Under the pieces are notes generated by a model. The model was given only the letters and a program-made list of their open reading frames with translations, was not told where the DNA came from and did not search any database. From the NCBI RefSeq assembly GCF_026340465.1, contig NZ_JAPEPC010000001.1, positions 868,001 to 932,000 on the forward strand: a stretch of DNA of 64,000 nt, written 5' to 3'. The DNA comes from Streptomyces sp. NBC_01306. Lineage in GTDB: Bacteria > Actinomycetota > Actinomycetes > Streptomycetales > Streptomycetaceae. Numbering within the stretch: position 1 is the first letter of the stretch; each line of letters starts with the position of its first letter. The translations under genes were made by a program, and so were the position numbers. Of the stretch, positions 1-7,976 are shown in pieces.

Positions 1-1103
1 CCGTTCGCACCGGTGATGGTGTAGCCGGCCTGGATCTCCGAGAAGCCCTCGGGTGTGGACGGGGTCAGCCAGGTCGCGTAGCTGAACCGCACCCCCCGGA
101 AGGCGACATCGTGGACCGGGGCTGATGCGGTGCCCCGCCCGTCGAGGAGCTTCTGCGCCGCCGCCGCCTCGACATCCGCGTGCCGGATGTCCTCCCCCTT
201 GCGCGGGAGGTAGTAGACCGTGTGTGCCGTGCGGTCCAGGTACCACTCGCCGGGCTGGTCGAGGAGTTCGTACGCGTTCTCCACGTACGACGCCTTGCCG
301 TTGTTGGTGAGATGTCCGGGCCCGACCATGGAGACGGTGCGCCCGGGGATGTCCGGGAACTCCACCCGCTTGTTGGAGTTGTCCCAGCAGGGCTGGGCCA
401 TGGTGAGCGTGGTGCCCTTCGCCGCGGCGATCCGGCAGCGGGGCTCGGTCCACTGGCCCAGGCCGTTGCGCTCGACGTTCCAGAGCTCCTCGCCGCTGGA
501 GTACACGAATTCGGCGTCGGAGGGGTGGCGCCAGTGGGCGATGGTGTCCGCCGTCGTGGTGTACCCGGTCGGTGTGGCGGTCAGCCCGACGGGCACCTCG
601 CCCCGGGCGCGCTGGGCCCGGACTCCGTCGACGTACAACTGGCGGGTGTCGGCGAGGCCTTGGGGTGCGGGCGCCGCGTAGAGACCGGGGCGCCCGTGAA
701 CCGGTTTCCAGCCCTGGACCTGCTTGCCTCCGCTGATGACGGTGGAGCCGGTGCCCTGCCAGATGATCCGGTGGCCGTCGTGCCCGGAGTCCCTGGCATC
801 GAGGACGAGTGGCTCCGCCGTCCGGTAGGTACCCGATGCGAGGTGGACGGTGAGGTCCCCGTGCTGGTGGGCGGAGTTCACCCGGGCCAGATCCCGGGCG
901 CGCTGAAGGGTTCTGACGGGGTGTCGGGCGGTGCCCCGGGCGTGGTCGTCGCCGGACGGGGTGACATATACGTCCGCGGAGTGCGAACCGGCGGAGCCGC
1001 CGGCGCCGGAGTCGGCTCCGGCCGCGGTCACGCCGCCAGGGACGCCGAGCGCCAGGACGGCGGAGAGAGCCGCGGCGAGCGTGGCTCTTCGGGGTGCGAG
1101 CAT
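1..1103 (-). CDS. Secreted right-handed parallel beta-helix protein (C-terminus missing)
   Basis: The gene reads leftwards and runs off the window edge, leaving about 367 N-terminal residues. The start is the ATG at 1103, 4-5 nt after a GGGAGGGA ribosome site; an in-frame ATG at 1115 would sit upstream of that site. An Ala-rich signal peptide (LAAALSAVLALGVPGGVTAA) predicts export. The next part, DVYVTPSGDDHARGTARHPV followed by TLQRARDLA, is the usual opening of secreted beta-helix proteins (pectate-lyase superfamily and DUF1565-like). Later text such as HDVAFRGVRFSYATWL fits helix rungs. The family includes polysaccharide lyases and glycosidases. The catalytic region probably lies outside the window, so no substrate is assigned. 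The gene stands alone here, with about 190 bp upstream in which I recognise nothing. Confidence 0.8.
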   Translation of the reverse strand, partial: MLAPRRATLAAALSAVLALGVPGGVTAAGADSGAGGSAGSHSADVYVTPSGDDHARGTARHPVRTLQRARDLARVNSAHQHGDLTVHLASGTYRTAEPLVLDARDSGHDGHRIIWQGTGSTVISGGKQVQGWKPVHGRPGLYAAPAPQGLADTRQLYVDGVRAQRARGEVPVGLTATPTGYTTTADTIAHWRHPSDAEFVYSSGEELWNVERNGLGQWTEPRCRIAAAKGTTLTMAQPCWDNSNKRVEFPDIPGRTVSMVGPGHLTNNGKASYVENAYELLDQPGEWYLDRTAHTVYYLPRKGEDIRHADVEAAAAQKLLDGRGTASAPVHDVAFRGVRFSYATWLTPSTPEGFSEIQAGYTITGAN

Positions 1104-1297
1104 CTTCCCTCCCATGGAATCAGGTTCATAAGGCAGGAGAAAGGTAGGAGGGTTGTGATGCAACGGTCAACGGATCGGACAAGAAATGCCCTTCTGATCG
1201 ATCTGATTCGACTGACACCCGTTCAGGTCATCGGAGGATTCAAGTCATCGGAGGTTCCACCCGGCCCCTCTCAGCACTGGGCCGGCGGCTCACCCCA

Positions 1298-2320
1298 CTA
1301 CTGCGCCGCGTCGGCAACCAGCGCGGCCAGCTCGGCGGCCGGCATGGAGCCCGCTGGGCGCCGCTCGCGCGCGAAGGTGTTGGCCACCCGCTGGAGTACG
1401 TCGTTCACCGGGGTCGGCACTCCGTGCAGCCGGCCGAGCAGGGCGATCTCGCCGTTGAGGAAGTCGGCCTCGATGGTGCCCGTGCCCCGGCTGAGGCTCT
1501 GCCAGGAGGAACCGCCGCCTCGCGGCCGCCCCTCGGCCGGCAGCTGGGTGATCTTGTCGCCGCGCACCCGCTGCTGCTCCTCGGCGCTCGCGGCCTCGAT
1601 CCCGGCTGCCGCGTAGACGGCGCGCCCCTCGGCCTCCGCCTGCTGGAGCAGCTCCGCCATGATGGCGTCCGCCGCGGGGTCCGTGCCGTGGATTCCGCAG
1701 GCCGCCTGGAGTGAATTGACCAGGTTCGAGAGGAGTTTGCCGTACTTCCAGCGCATCACGTCGGGAACGACCGGCGCCTCGAACGGAGCCTTCTCCAGAT
1801 CCGCCGAGATCTGCCGGGCGGTACGGTCCGTGCCCGCCGGATAGCGGCCGATGTGCAGCATCCCGGAGAGCGGGGAACCGGCCGCGGCGACGGAGCCCGG
1901 CTCCAGGAAGGTCGCGGGCAGCCAGACGCACATGCCGTACACCCGGCGGAAGCTGCGCAGCGCGAGGCGTTCGCTCTCCACGCCGTTCTGCGCACAGACC
2001 AGCGGGAGCACTTCGGCGGCCGTCGCGCCGGTGCCGGCCACCGGCCGCGGGCCCCAGGCGTCGAGGGCCGCGATGCTGTCCTGCGTCTTGACCGTCAGGA
2101 CCAGGACGTCATCGGGGCGCAGTTCCACCGCGGCGGGGCCGTCGGCGACCGGCAGTGCGAGTGTGCGGGTGCCCTCCGGGGTCGCGATCCGCAGCCCGCC
2201 GTCCCGGAGTGCCTCGTAGTGCGCCCCACGGGCCACCAGAACCACTTCGCTGCCGCTCTCGGACAGCCGCCCGCCGATGATGCCGCCGACGGCGCCGGCT
2301 CCAATGATGATGTAGCGCAT
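1298..2320 (-). CDS. panE: 2-dehydropantoate 2-reductase (ketopantoate reductase) family protein
   Basis: A 340-residue protein of the ApbA/PanE family, which reduces 2-ketopantoate to pantoate with NADPH in pantothenate synthesis. The N-terminus MRYIIIGAGAVGGIIGGRL carries the GxGxxG Rossmann dinucleotide loop. AQNGVE near residue 110 supplies the conserved Asn, and MRWKYGKLLSNLVNS in the middle supplies the conserved Lys of the C-terminal helical domain. The ATG at 2320 begins right at the Rossmann strand, which fixes the start. Streptomyces often carry several paralogues, so this could reduce another 2-oxo acid. No other pantothenate gene lies nearby. Upstream is a repeat-filled interval shared with the divergent small gene at 2588. 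Confidence 0.85.
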   Translation of the reverse strand: MRYIIIGAGAVGGIIGGRLSESGSEVVLVARGAHYEALRDGGLRIATPEGTRTLALPVADGPAAVELRPDDVLVLTVKTQDSIAALDAWGPRPVAGTGATAAEVLPLVCAQNGVESERLALRSFRRVYGMCVWLPATFLEPGSVAAAGSPLSGMLHIGRYPAGTDRTARQISADLEKAPFEAPVVPDVMRWKYGKLLSNLVNSLQAACGIHGTDPAADAIMAELLQQAEAEGRAVYAAAGIEAASAEEQQRVRGDKITQLPAEGRPRGGGSSWQSLSRGTGTIEADFLNGEIALLGRLHGVPTPVNDVLQRVANTFARERRPAGSMPAAELAALVADAAQ

Positions 2321-2387
2321 ACCGGGACTCTGGCACAGCCGGACGGCGCCGGGCCATGATCCAGGACACCTCTCGGCCCGGTGCCGG

Positions 2388-2448
2388 GGTTCCCGTACTG
2401 TCCCGCCGTCCCGGTTCCCGTACTGTCCCGGTTCCCGTACGACGTCCC
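2388..2448. repeat. Three direct copies of a 17-bp unit
   Basis: The unit GGTTCCCGTACTGTCCC occurs at 2388-2404 and 2413-2429, and an extended form (GGTTCCCGTACGACGTCCC) at 2430-2448. The array lies between the divergent panE-like gene and the small gene at 2588. It has no obvious palindromic core. Confidence 0.85.
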
Positions 2449-2471
2449 GTTCCGGCGCCGCGCGGCCGGCC

Positions 2472-2529
2472 GGACCGGGAGCCCCGGACCGGGAGCCCCG
2501 GACCGGGAGCAGCCGGACCGGGAGCAGCC
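2472..2529. repeat. Four tandem copies of a 14/15-bp unit
   Basis: GGACCGGGAGCCCC at 2472-2485 and 2486-2499 is followed by GGACCGGGAGCAGCC at 2500-2514 and 2515-2529. The copies within each pair are identical, which suggests recent slippage or expansion. The array lies 24 bp after the unrelated 17-bp array. Confidence 0.85.
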
Positions 2530-2587
2530 GGGCGCCGTCGGCGCGCTGTGGCAGAAGAGTAGGATCCGGTACGTCGGCCTGGACACG

Positions 2588-2776
2588 ATGACCGCCGACC
2601 AGCCTGAGCAGGCGCTGTCCCCGACCGGGACCGCCTCGGTGCAGAGCCGCCTCCCCCTCCTCGACCGCGCGTCGGCGGACGTACGAGCGGCGTGCGAGAC
2701 GCACGGCCTCGCCTTTCTGCCCTGGTTCCCGCTGCCGGAGGGCATGCAAGAGATGAAGGAGCTGAACGACCTGTGA
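2588..2776 (+). CDS. Small hypothetical protein coupled to an ABC ATPase
   Basis: A 62-residue acidic protein (MTADQPEQALSP... ending GMQEMKELNDL) that I do not recognise. The case for it is position: its TGA at 2774-2776 overlaps the GTG start of the ABC ATPase (GTGA), the classic sign of translational coupling. A TAGGAT motif at 2560-2565 is a good Streptomyces -10 box, and a short GGACACG lies before the ATG. No membrane segment or signal peptide is visible. It may simply ensure translation of the ATPase, or form a subunit with it. Confidence 0.5.
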   Translation: MTADQPEQALSPTGTASVQSRLPLLDRASADVRAACETHGLAFLPWFPLPEGMQEMKELNDL

Positions 2777-3573
2777 GCACCGTCGTGATCCGTGCGGACG
2801 ACGTCGATTTCGTACGGGACGGAAACCTGCTGCTGGACTCGGTCTCGCTGACCGTGCACAGCGGGGAGCACTGGGCCCTGCTCGGTGCCAACGGCGCGGG
2901 CAAGTCGACCCTGCTCGGGCTGCTGGGCGCGGTGACGCACCCCACCCGCGGGAAGGTGGAGATCCTCGGGCGGACGCTCGGCCGGGTGGACCTGCGGGAG
3001 CTCCGCTCCCATCTGGGGCACATCAACCCGCGCCATCCGCTGCACTCACCGCTGCGGGTCCGCGACGTCGTGCTGACCGGTCTCACCAACTCCATCGAGC
3101 CCGTGCCGCGCTGGTCGCCGACCGAGGAGCAGGTCAAGCGGGCCGACCGGCTGCTGACCATGCTGGGCATGGGCGGCGAGAAGGCCGAGTCGCGCTGGCC
3201 GACGCTCTCGCAGGGCGAGCGCGGGCGGACCCTGATCGCCCGCGCCCTGATGCCCAGCCCCCGGCTCGTCCTGCTCGACGAGCCGGCCACCGGACTGGAC
3301 CTGGCCGCCCGCGAGCAGCTGCTGACCAGCCTGGACGAGCTGCGCGCCGAGCACCCGGAGCTGGCGACGATCCTCGTCACCCACCATCTGGAGGAGCTGC
3401 CCGCGTCCACGACGCACGCGATGCTGCTGCGCGGTGGCGCGTGCCTGGGTTCGGGGCCGGCCGATGAGGTCCTCACCACCGACCAGGTCAGCAAGTGCTT
3501 CGACCATCCGGTACGGATCACTCGCACGGACGGCCGCTGGGCGGCCCGTTCGGAGCGGGCCGCCCAGCACTGA
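2773..3573 (+). CDS. ABC transporter ATP-binding protein
   Basis: A 266-residue single ABC ATPase starting at GTG 2773. It has Walker A LLGANGAGKSTLL near residue 40, the signature LSQGERGR near 145, Walker B RLVLLDEPATGLDLA near 165, and the switch histidine in LVTHHLEELP near 200. The layout matches stand-alone ATPases of the ModF/YlmA type, which often occur without a permease next to them. No permease gene is adjacent, so the substrate and direction are unknown. It is coupled by GTGA overlap to the 62-residue gene upstream. A very strong hairpin overlaps its last codons. Confidence 0.9.
   Translation: MSTVVIRADDVDFVRDGNLLLDSVSLTVHSGEHWALLGANGAGKSTLLGLLGAVTHPTRGKVEILGRTLGRVDLRELRSHLGHINPRHPLHSPLRVRDVVLTGLTNSIEPVPRWSPTEEQVKRADRLLTMLGMGGEKAESRWPTLSQGERGRTLIARALMPSPRLVLLDEPATGLDLAAREQLLTSLDELRAEHPELATILVTHHLEELPASTTHAMLLRGGACLGSGPADEVLTTDQVSKCFDHPVRITRTDGRWAARSERAAQH
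3536..3568 (+). terminator. 13-bp perfect hairpin overlapping the 3' end of the ABC ATPase gene
   Basis: GCTGGGCGGCCCG (3536-3548) pairs perfectly with CGGGCCGCCCAGC (3556-3568) across a 7-nt loop. The structure lies inside the final codons, ending 2 nt before the TGA at 3571. There is no T-tract, as is usual in Streptomyces. It probably terminates or stabilises the mRNA and faces the convergent gene at 3616. Confidence 0.7.
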
Positions 3574-3615
3574 CGGCGGGGCACGCCGGCGCTGACGGCG
3601 GGGCCCTGCCGCCGG

Positions 3616-4164
3616 TCAACCGCCGGTCAGCTCGGCCAGCTTGAGCACGGTGTTCCAGTTGCGGGAGGTGCCGGTGACGCCCTTGTTCACGGCGGGCCTG
3701 TTCAGGGCCTCAGCGAGCTTGGAGCGGCCGAGCCCGTCCGGGGCGTACAGATAGAGCGCCCGGTCGCCGAGCCTGAACTCCTCGGGCAGATAGGCCTGCT
3801 GGTCGATGGCGGCGTACCGCTCGGGCCCGACGGGGCCGGAGAAGTAGGTGACGTGCAGTTGCTTGCCCTGGAGTCCGGCCGCCTGGAAGGGGCAGTTGTC
3901 GGCCACGGCCCGCAGATAGGCTCCGCTGCGGACGAGGCAGGCCACCGTGAAGCCGAAACGGTTCGCGATGGCCTCCTCCACTGCCGCCGCCAGCTTGTCC
4001 TCGCCGGCCGTCGCGCTGCTGAAGACGGCGTTCCCGCTGTTGAGGTACGTACGGACGTCGTCGTGGCCGAGTCCGGTGAGCAGCTCCCTGAGGTCCGCCA
4101 TGGGGACCTTCCTGTTGCCGCCCACGTTGATCCCGCGCAGCAGTACCGCGTATCTGGTCGTCAT
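3616..4164 (-). CDS. DUF1697 domain protein
   Basis: A 182-residue cytoplasmic protein. The N-terminus MTTRYAVLLRGINVGGNRKV is the hallmark of DUF1697, and YLNSGNAVF and GVTGTSRNWNTVLKL further along are also diagnostic. The length matches the family. The biochemical function of DUF1697 is not established. An upstream in-frame ATG at 4176 would add only four residues, and neither start has a clear ribosome site. The start at 4164 reproduces the family N-terminus. It converges on the ABC ATPase gene and follows the glycosyltransferase gene by 67 bp on the same strand. Confidence 0.9.
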   Translation of the reverse strand: MTTRYAVLLRGINVGGNRKVPMADLRELLTGLGHDDVRTYLNSGNAVFSSATAGEDKLAAAVEEAIANRFGFTVACLVRSGAYLRAVADNCPFQAAGLQGKQLHVTYFSGPVGPERYAAIDQQAYLPEEFRLGDRALYLYAPDGLGRSKLAEALNRPAVNKGVTGTSRNWNTVLKLAELTGG

Positions 4165-4231
4165 GGGGACGAACATAGACCGCGCGCCCGCGCCGGTAGC
4201 TGCTCGCCCCGGCAGCGCCCGGCGGCAGGGC

Positions 4232-5443
4232 CTACTCCGCGGGCAGTTCCGCCTCGATGAGGTCGGCCGCGCGCCGGGTGCCTCCTTCCGTCGCCATCCC
4301 GGCGCCGATACGCGCGAGCCGCCGGGCGACCTCCGGGTCATCGGCCAGCGCGAGCACCGCTTCGCGCAGTGTCGCCGCGCTGGCGTCCGCCATCGGTACG
4401 TGCCGGGCCACGCCCAGCGACTGGAGCATGTCCGCGTTGGAGAACTGGTCCACGGCCTGCGGGACGGCGACCATCGGCGTCGCCGTGGCCAGTCCCTCCT
4501 GGCTGCCGCCCGCGCCCGCGTGGGTGATGAAGGCGTCGGCCTGCCGGAGCACGGAGAGCTGCGGGGTCCAGCGCATCACCTCGAAGTTGGCCGGGACCGG
4601 GCCCAGTTCGGACACCTCCACGTACTTGCCGATCTGGAGCACCACATGCCAGCCGGGCAGGCCGCCGAAGGCCTCGATGCACTCGCGGTAGAAGCCCGGC
4701 TGCTTGGTGAAGGTCGAGCCGAGCGAGACGAGCAGCACCTTCTCGGCGCCCTCCGGACGCTGCCACTCCCCCTGCTCCTTGCGGTCGCCCTGGCAGGCGC
4801 CGACGAAGGTGTACCTGGTGTCGTCCACCCGGTCGCCGTTGGGCTGCATCGCGCGCGGGATGAGGACGATGCTGCGGCGGGGACGGCCGACGAACGGGTC
4901 GGGGTGCTCGTCGATGCCGTTCTCCTCCAGCCAGGCGTGGAAGCGCGCGTAGTAGGCCCGGCCCCGCTCGGTCGCCATGAGCTGGGCGACCACCGGCTCG
5001 CCGACCTCCTCCTCGTACCCCTGCCAGGCGACCAGGTTCGGGGAGAGCGAGACAGCGGGGATACCCCAGCGGCGGGACAGCACGATGGCCGGGTAGGAAG
5101 TGATGTCGTGCACGATCAGGTCGGGTACGCCCACTCCGTCCGGTCCCTCGTGCGCCTCGATCAGCTGCGGCAGGGCGGAGATGGCGTCGCGGAGGAACGG
5201 TTCGATGTTCTCGATCACCTCGGTGCCCCAGGCCTCGGGGTCGTCGTCGGTGGGCAGGGTCGATGTGTAGACGACGGGCTCGGCACCGGTCTCCGCGACC
5301 TTCTCGGCGAAGGATGCCGGGATCGCGTAGGTGACGCGGTGGCCGCGGGCGACGAGTTCCCGGATCACTTCGATGCTCGGGTTCACGTGCCCGGCAGCCG
5401 CGATGGAGAACATGGCGATATGAGCACGCTTGGGTGAAGTCAT
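4232..5443 (-). CDS. mgt: Macrolide glycosyltransferase (GT1, OleD/Mgt type)
   Basis: A 403-residue GT-B enzyme of the family that inactivates macrolides by UDP-glucose-dependent glycosylation. His19 in [12 protein letters not shown] matches the catalytic base position of OleD. Later are [19 protein letters not shown] and the donor-binding [20 protein letters not shown], ending in the D-Q pair that contacts the sugar. The length is close to known macrolide glycosyltransferases (about 415 residues). No biosynthetic cluster is nearby, so self-protection or xenobiotic detoxification is more likely than pathway tailoring. A palindromic promoter just upstream suggests a repressor, and the gene lacks a ribosome site, consistent with a leaderless transcript. 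The divergent neighbour is an APH-fold kinase. Confidence 0.92.
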   Translation of the reverse strand: MTSPKRAHIAMFSIAAAGHVNPSIEVIRELVARGHRVTYAIPASFAEKVAETGAEPVVYTSTLPTDDDPEAWGTEVIENIEPFLRDAISALPQLIEAHEGPDGVGVPDLIVHDITSYPAIVLSRRWGIPAVSLSPNLVAWQGYEEEVGEPVVAQLMATERGRAYYARFHAWLEENGIDEHPDPFVGRPRRSIVLIPRAMQPNGDRVDDTRYTFVGACQGDRKEQGEWQRPEGAEKVLLVSLGSTFTKQPGFYRECIEAFGGLPGWHVVLQIGKYVEVSELGPVPANFEVMRWTPQLSVLRQADAFITHAGAGGSQEGLATATPMVAVPQAVDQFSNADMLQSLGVARHVPMADASAATLREAVLALADDPEVARRLARIGAGMATEGGTRRAADLIEAELPAE

Positions 5444-5479
5444 GCCATGACGGTAGGCGAGACGAGACGTCTCGTGCAA
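5443..5479 (-). promoter_or_regulatory. Predicted leaderless mgt promoter with palindromic operator
   Basis: Read on the minus strand, TTGCAC (5479-5474) and TACCGT (5455-5450) are separated by 18 bp. The expected transcription start coincides with the A of the mgt ATG at 5443, and no ribosome site is present. The perfect 14-bp palindrome ACGAGACGTCTCGT (5462-5475) fills the spacer and touches the -35, where a bound repressor would block RNA polymerase. Confidence 0.5.
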
Positions 5480-5575
5480 CTTATTTCGACGGGCCCGGTG
5501 ACCACCCGCAGATGCCAGGCCCCGTCTGCACGGATGCGAAACTTGGCCCGTTCCAACGAGAGCGGGAGACACCAC

Positions 5576-6427
5576 ATGGACGAGTCAACGGCGCGGGACA
5601 TACTGCGCACGACCGGTCTGGCGAAGGACGCGGAGCTGCTGGCGCTGGGTGAGAACGCGGTCTTCGCGGACGGCGGGCTCGTCATCAAGGTGGGCAGGGC
5701 CCCGGAGCTGCTGGAGCGCGCGGAGCGCGAACTCTCCGTGGCGGGCTGGCTCGCGGAGGCGGGCATCCCCGCGGTGCGCGCGGCCGAGCCGTCGCCGCGG
5801 CTGGCGGACGGTCATCCGGTCACGCTCTGGCACCGGCTCCCCGACGCGGTCCGCCCGGCCGAGCCCGCGGACCTCGCGGCGCTGCTGCGCTCCGTCCACA
5901 CGCTGCCCGCACCGGACTTCGCGCTCCCCCGGCGCGAACTCCTGGGCGGGGTCGAGCGCTGGCTGCGGCTCGCGGGGGACGCCATCGACCCGGCGGACGC
6001 GGACTACCTCCGCGAGCGCCGCGACGGCTTCGCCTCGGCGGCGGCCGCACTGACACCCCACCTGCCCCCGGGCCCGATCCACGGCGACGCGCTCCCGCGC
6101 AATGTCCACATCACCCCGCAAGGACCGGTCCTGGTCGACCTGGAGACGTTCTCTTCGGACCTGCGGGAGCACGACCTGGTCGTCATGGCCCTGTCCCGCG
6201 ACCGCTACGGGGTGCCCCCGGAGGCGTACGACTCCTTCGTCCGCACCTACGGCTGGGACGTCCGCGAATGGGAGGGCTGCACGGTCCTGCGCGGCGCCCG
6301 CGAGACGGCGAGCTGCGCCTGGGTCGCCCAGCACGCCCCGGCGAACCCCCGGGCGCTCGACGAGTTCCGCCGCAGGGTGGCGTCACTGCGCGAGAACGAC
6401 CCCGGGGTCCGGTGGTATCCGTTCTAG
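5576..6427 (+). CDS. Aminoglycoside phosphotransferase (APH)-fold kinase
   Basis: A 283-residue protein with the APH/choline-kinase fold. [13 protein letters not shown] near residue 168 is the Brenner-type catalytic loop (HGD...N), and [11 protein letters not shown] near 185 supplies the metal-binding acidic residues. GGLVIKVG near residue 35 gives the nucleotide-binding lysine. The ATG at 5576 follows a GGGAGA ribosome site; upstream in-frame starts lie inside the mgt promoter region. The family phosphorylates aminoglycosides, macrolides, choline or homoserine-like substrates. Location beside a macrolide glycosyltransferase hints at drug modification, but that is inference only. The same reading frame continues past the TAG into a decayed ribbon-helix-helix sequence. 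Confidence 0.85.
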   Translation: MDESTARDILRTTGLAKDAELLALGENAVFADGGLVIKVGRAPELLERAERELSVAGWLAEAGIPAVRAAEPSPRLADGHPVTLWHRLPDAVRPAEPADLAALLRSVHTLPAPDFALPRRELLGGVERWLRLAGDAIDPADADYLRERRDGFASAAAALTPHLPPGPIHGDALPRNVHITPQGPVLVDLETFSSDLREHDLVVMALSRDRYGVPPEAYDSFVRTYGWDVREWEGCTVLRGARETASCAWVAQHAPANPRALDEFRRRVASLRENDPGVRWYPF

Positions 6428-6565
6428 ACGGACGAGTCCGATACCGGGGCGCTCCGGAAATTCGGCGTGGATTTGCCGATCGGGCTGATCAAGAAGGTCA
6501 AGTAACGCACCATCGAGTCGGGCATGTCGTTGTCGGCGCTGGTCGCTGACGCCCTGCGCGCCTGA
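6428..6565 (+). pseudogene. Decayed ribbon-helix-helix (CopG-like) antitoxin remnant
   Basis: Immediately after the kinase stop codon and in the same frame, the DNA reads KFGVDLPIGLIKKVK, TAA (6503-6505), then RTIESGMSLSALVADALRA and TGA. A beta-strand with alternating hydrophobics (FGVDLP) followed by two helices (IGLIKKVK and MSLSALVADALRA) is the ribbon-helix-helix pattern of CopG/Arc-type antitoxins. The internal stop is a one-base change from CAA (Gln), and no start codon is left upstream. I see no toxin partner. The segment may be a remnant of a former toxin-antitoxin pair. Confidence 0.55.
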
Positions 6566-6618
6566 CACGGCGACGCCGAACGGACACCAACAGCAATCGA
6601 CCGGAAAGGACACCTGAC

Positions 6619-6963
6619 ATGGCGACCGAAGGAATCGAGGCCGTGTTCCTGACGACCCACAACTGGGGCAGGGCGGCGAAGTTCTTCCAGGCGCTGGGCT
6701 ACGAGCTGGAGTTCTCGACCGACCACAACTCCGGCCGGCTCCGCAGCGTCGACGGACCGTACCTCTTCATCGCCGAGGTCCCCGAGGACCAGGAGCCCCA
6801 GACGCAGATGGTGCTGAAGGTGCCGGACGCGGACGCGTTCAGTCCCGATCCTGCCGTCGAGGTCGTCACGCCGTTCGAGGAGACCCACTTCGGAACCAGG
6901 GCGATGACCATCCGCGACCCCGACGGGCGCCACTGGAGCGTCCAGGCCCCCGCCAAGAACTGA
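6619..6963 (+). CDS. VOC (glyoxalase/bleomycin-resistance) superfamily protein
   Basis: A 114-residue single-module VOC protein with the paired beta-alpha-beta-beta-beta architecture. It opens MATEGIEAVFLTTHNWGRAA, has FFQALGYELEFSTDHNSG in the first half, and ends with the family signature AMTIRDPDGRHWSVQAP, where H and the metal-facing positions would lie. A ribosome site AAAGGA lies about 9 nt before the ATG. The family covers glyoxalases, dioxygenases and drug-binding resistance proteins, and this one cannot be assigned a substrate. It lies downstream of the kinase and the decayed antitoxin remnant on the same strand. Confidence 0.85.
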   Translation: MATEGIEAVFLTTHNWGRAAKFFQALGYELEFSTDHNSGRLRSVDGPYLFIAEVPEDQEPQTQMVLKVPDADAFSPDPAVEVVTPFEETHFGTRAMTIRDPDGRHWSVQAPAKN

Positions 6964-6984
6964 CCGCGGCAGAAGGCGCACACC

Positions 6985-7053
6985 ATGGCTGACGGGCGGA
7001 CCGAGGTGCCCGACGGCTTCTGCACCCCGCCCGAGATGCTTCCACTGGCATGA
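6985..7053 (+). other. 22-codon micro-ORF, probably a remnant
   Basis: MADGRTEVPDGFCTPPEMLPLA starts at ATG 6985, 22 nt after the VOC gene, behind an AGAAGG-like sequence. I cannot match it to a family. It could be the truncated start of a lost gene or a chance ORF. It lies between convergent genes. Confidence 0.2.
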
Positions 7054-7118
7054 AGTGAACACCGGCCAACCGTCCGGGTGCCGGCCCGGTCCGCGTCATC
7101 CCCCCGTCCCGCTCCGTG

Positions 7119-7832
7119 TCACCGGCCCCGGGGGATGACCGGCCAGGCCGCCTCCACGACCGCCGCCGGGTCGGCGGTGCGTCGCAGATACGCCTCCAGT
7201 GAGGCCGACTGCTCCGCTGCCGCACGCACCTGGAGGCCGTGCAGGTCCGCCAACGGCATTCTCCCTACGGGCTCGTGCAGCTCCCCCATGCGGCGTACCA
7301 CCCGGGCGGCGGCCACCGCGTCCGCGCTCGCGTCGTGCGCGTCGTCGAGCGCCACCCCGTAGTAGCCGCACAGTGCCTGGAGGGCGCGCTTGCCCCTGCG
7401 GTACTTGTCGACGTGTTTGTCGATCACCAGCGGGTCAATGACGGGCGACGGCACGGTGCCGAGCCGCTCGCTGACCGACGCCACCCCATGACGCCCGCAC
7501 TCACGGTCCAGGAGCGACAGGTCGTACCGCGCGTTCATCACCACCAGCGGCGCCCCCGAGCGCAGCACCCCGGCAACCGTGTGAGCGATCTCCTCGACGG
7601 CGGAGGCCGCCCGGGCCCCGTGCTCGCGGGCGTGGTCCGTCGAGATGCCGTGGATCGCCGCCGCCTGCTCCGGTATCGCCACCCCCGGGTCGATCAGCCA
7701 GGTGCGCTGCTCCTCGACGCCACCGTCCGCGTCCAGCCGCACGACCGCCGCCGTGACGATGCGGTCGGTCTCGACGTCGGTGCCTGTCGTCTCCAGGTCG
7801 AAGCCGACCAGTGGTCCCCGGTGCCAGCTCAT
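7119..7832 (-). CDS. DEDDh 3'-5' exonuclease (DnaQ/epsilon-like)
   Basis: A 237-residue exonuclease domain protein. The three Exo motifs are clear: Exo I LVGFDLETTGTD (Asp and Glu), Exo II VVMNARYDLSLLDRE (Asp), and Exo III HDASADAVAAARV (His and Asp), giving the DEDDh class. The ATG at 7832 follows an excellent AGGAGGG ribosome site; the upstream TTG at 7913 would add an unstructured tail. Such stand-alone proteins act in proofreading-like trimming, repair or RNA/DNA turnover rather than as the replicative epsilon subunit. No polymerase gene is adjacent. Confidence 0.9.
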   Translation of the reverse strand: MSWHRGPLVGFDLETTGTDVETDRIVTAAVVRLDADGGVEEQRTWLIDPGVAIPEQAAAIHGISTDHAREHGARAASAVEEIAHTVAGVLRSGAPLVVMNARYDLSLLDRECGRHGVASVSERLGTVPSPVIDPLVIDKHVDKYRRGKRALQALCGYYGVALDDAHDASADAVAAARVVRRMGELHEPVGRMPLADLHGLQVRAAAEQSASLEAYLRRTADPAAVVEAAWPVIPRGR

Positions 7833-7976
7833 GGCGGCCCTCCTCGTGGTGTGCCGTGGTGCGTCGTGGTACGTCCCCCAGGTCGTGACCACCCTCGCAC
7901 GCGCCACTGACAACCGGTCCGGCCGCCCGGTCCACCGGGTCGGTGGCGCCCGCGGTGAGGCCCGGTCAGAAGTCGG

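Noticed and set aside
5462-5475. Palindrome as a restriction/recombination site rather than an operator
   Set aside because: It lies exactly between a -35 and -10 of a resistance-type gene, with no integrase or repeats nearby, so a regulatory role is more economical.
6985-7053. RiPP-like precursor peptide for the MNIO enzyme
   Set aside because: The 22-residue ORF has one Cys, no tandem core pattern, and lies 35 kb from the MNIO gene.
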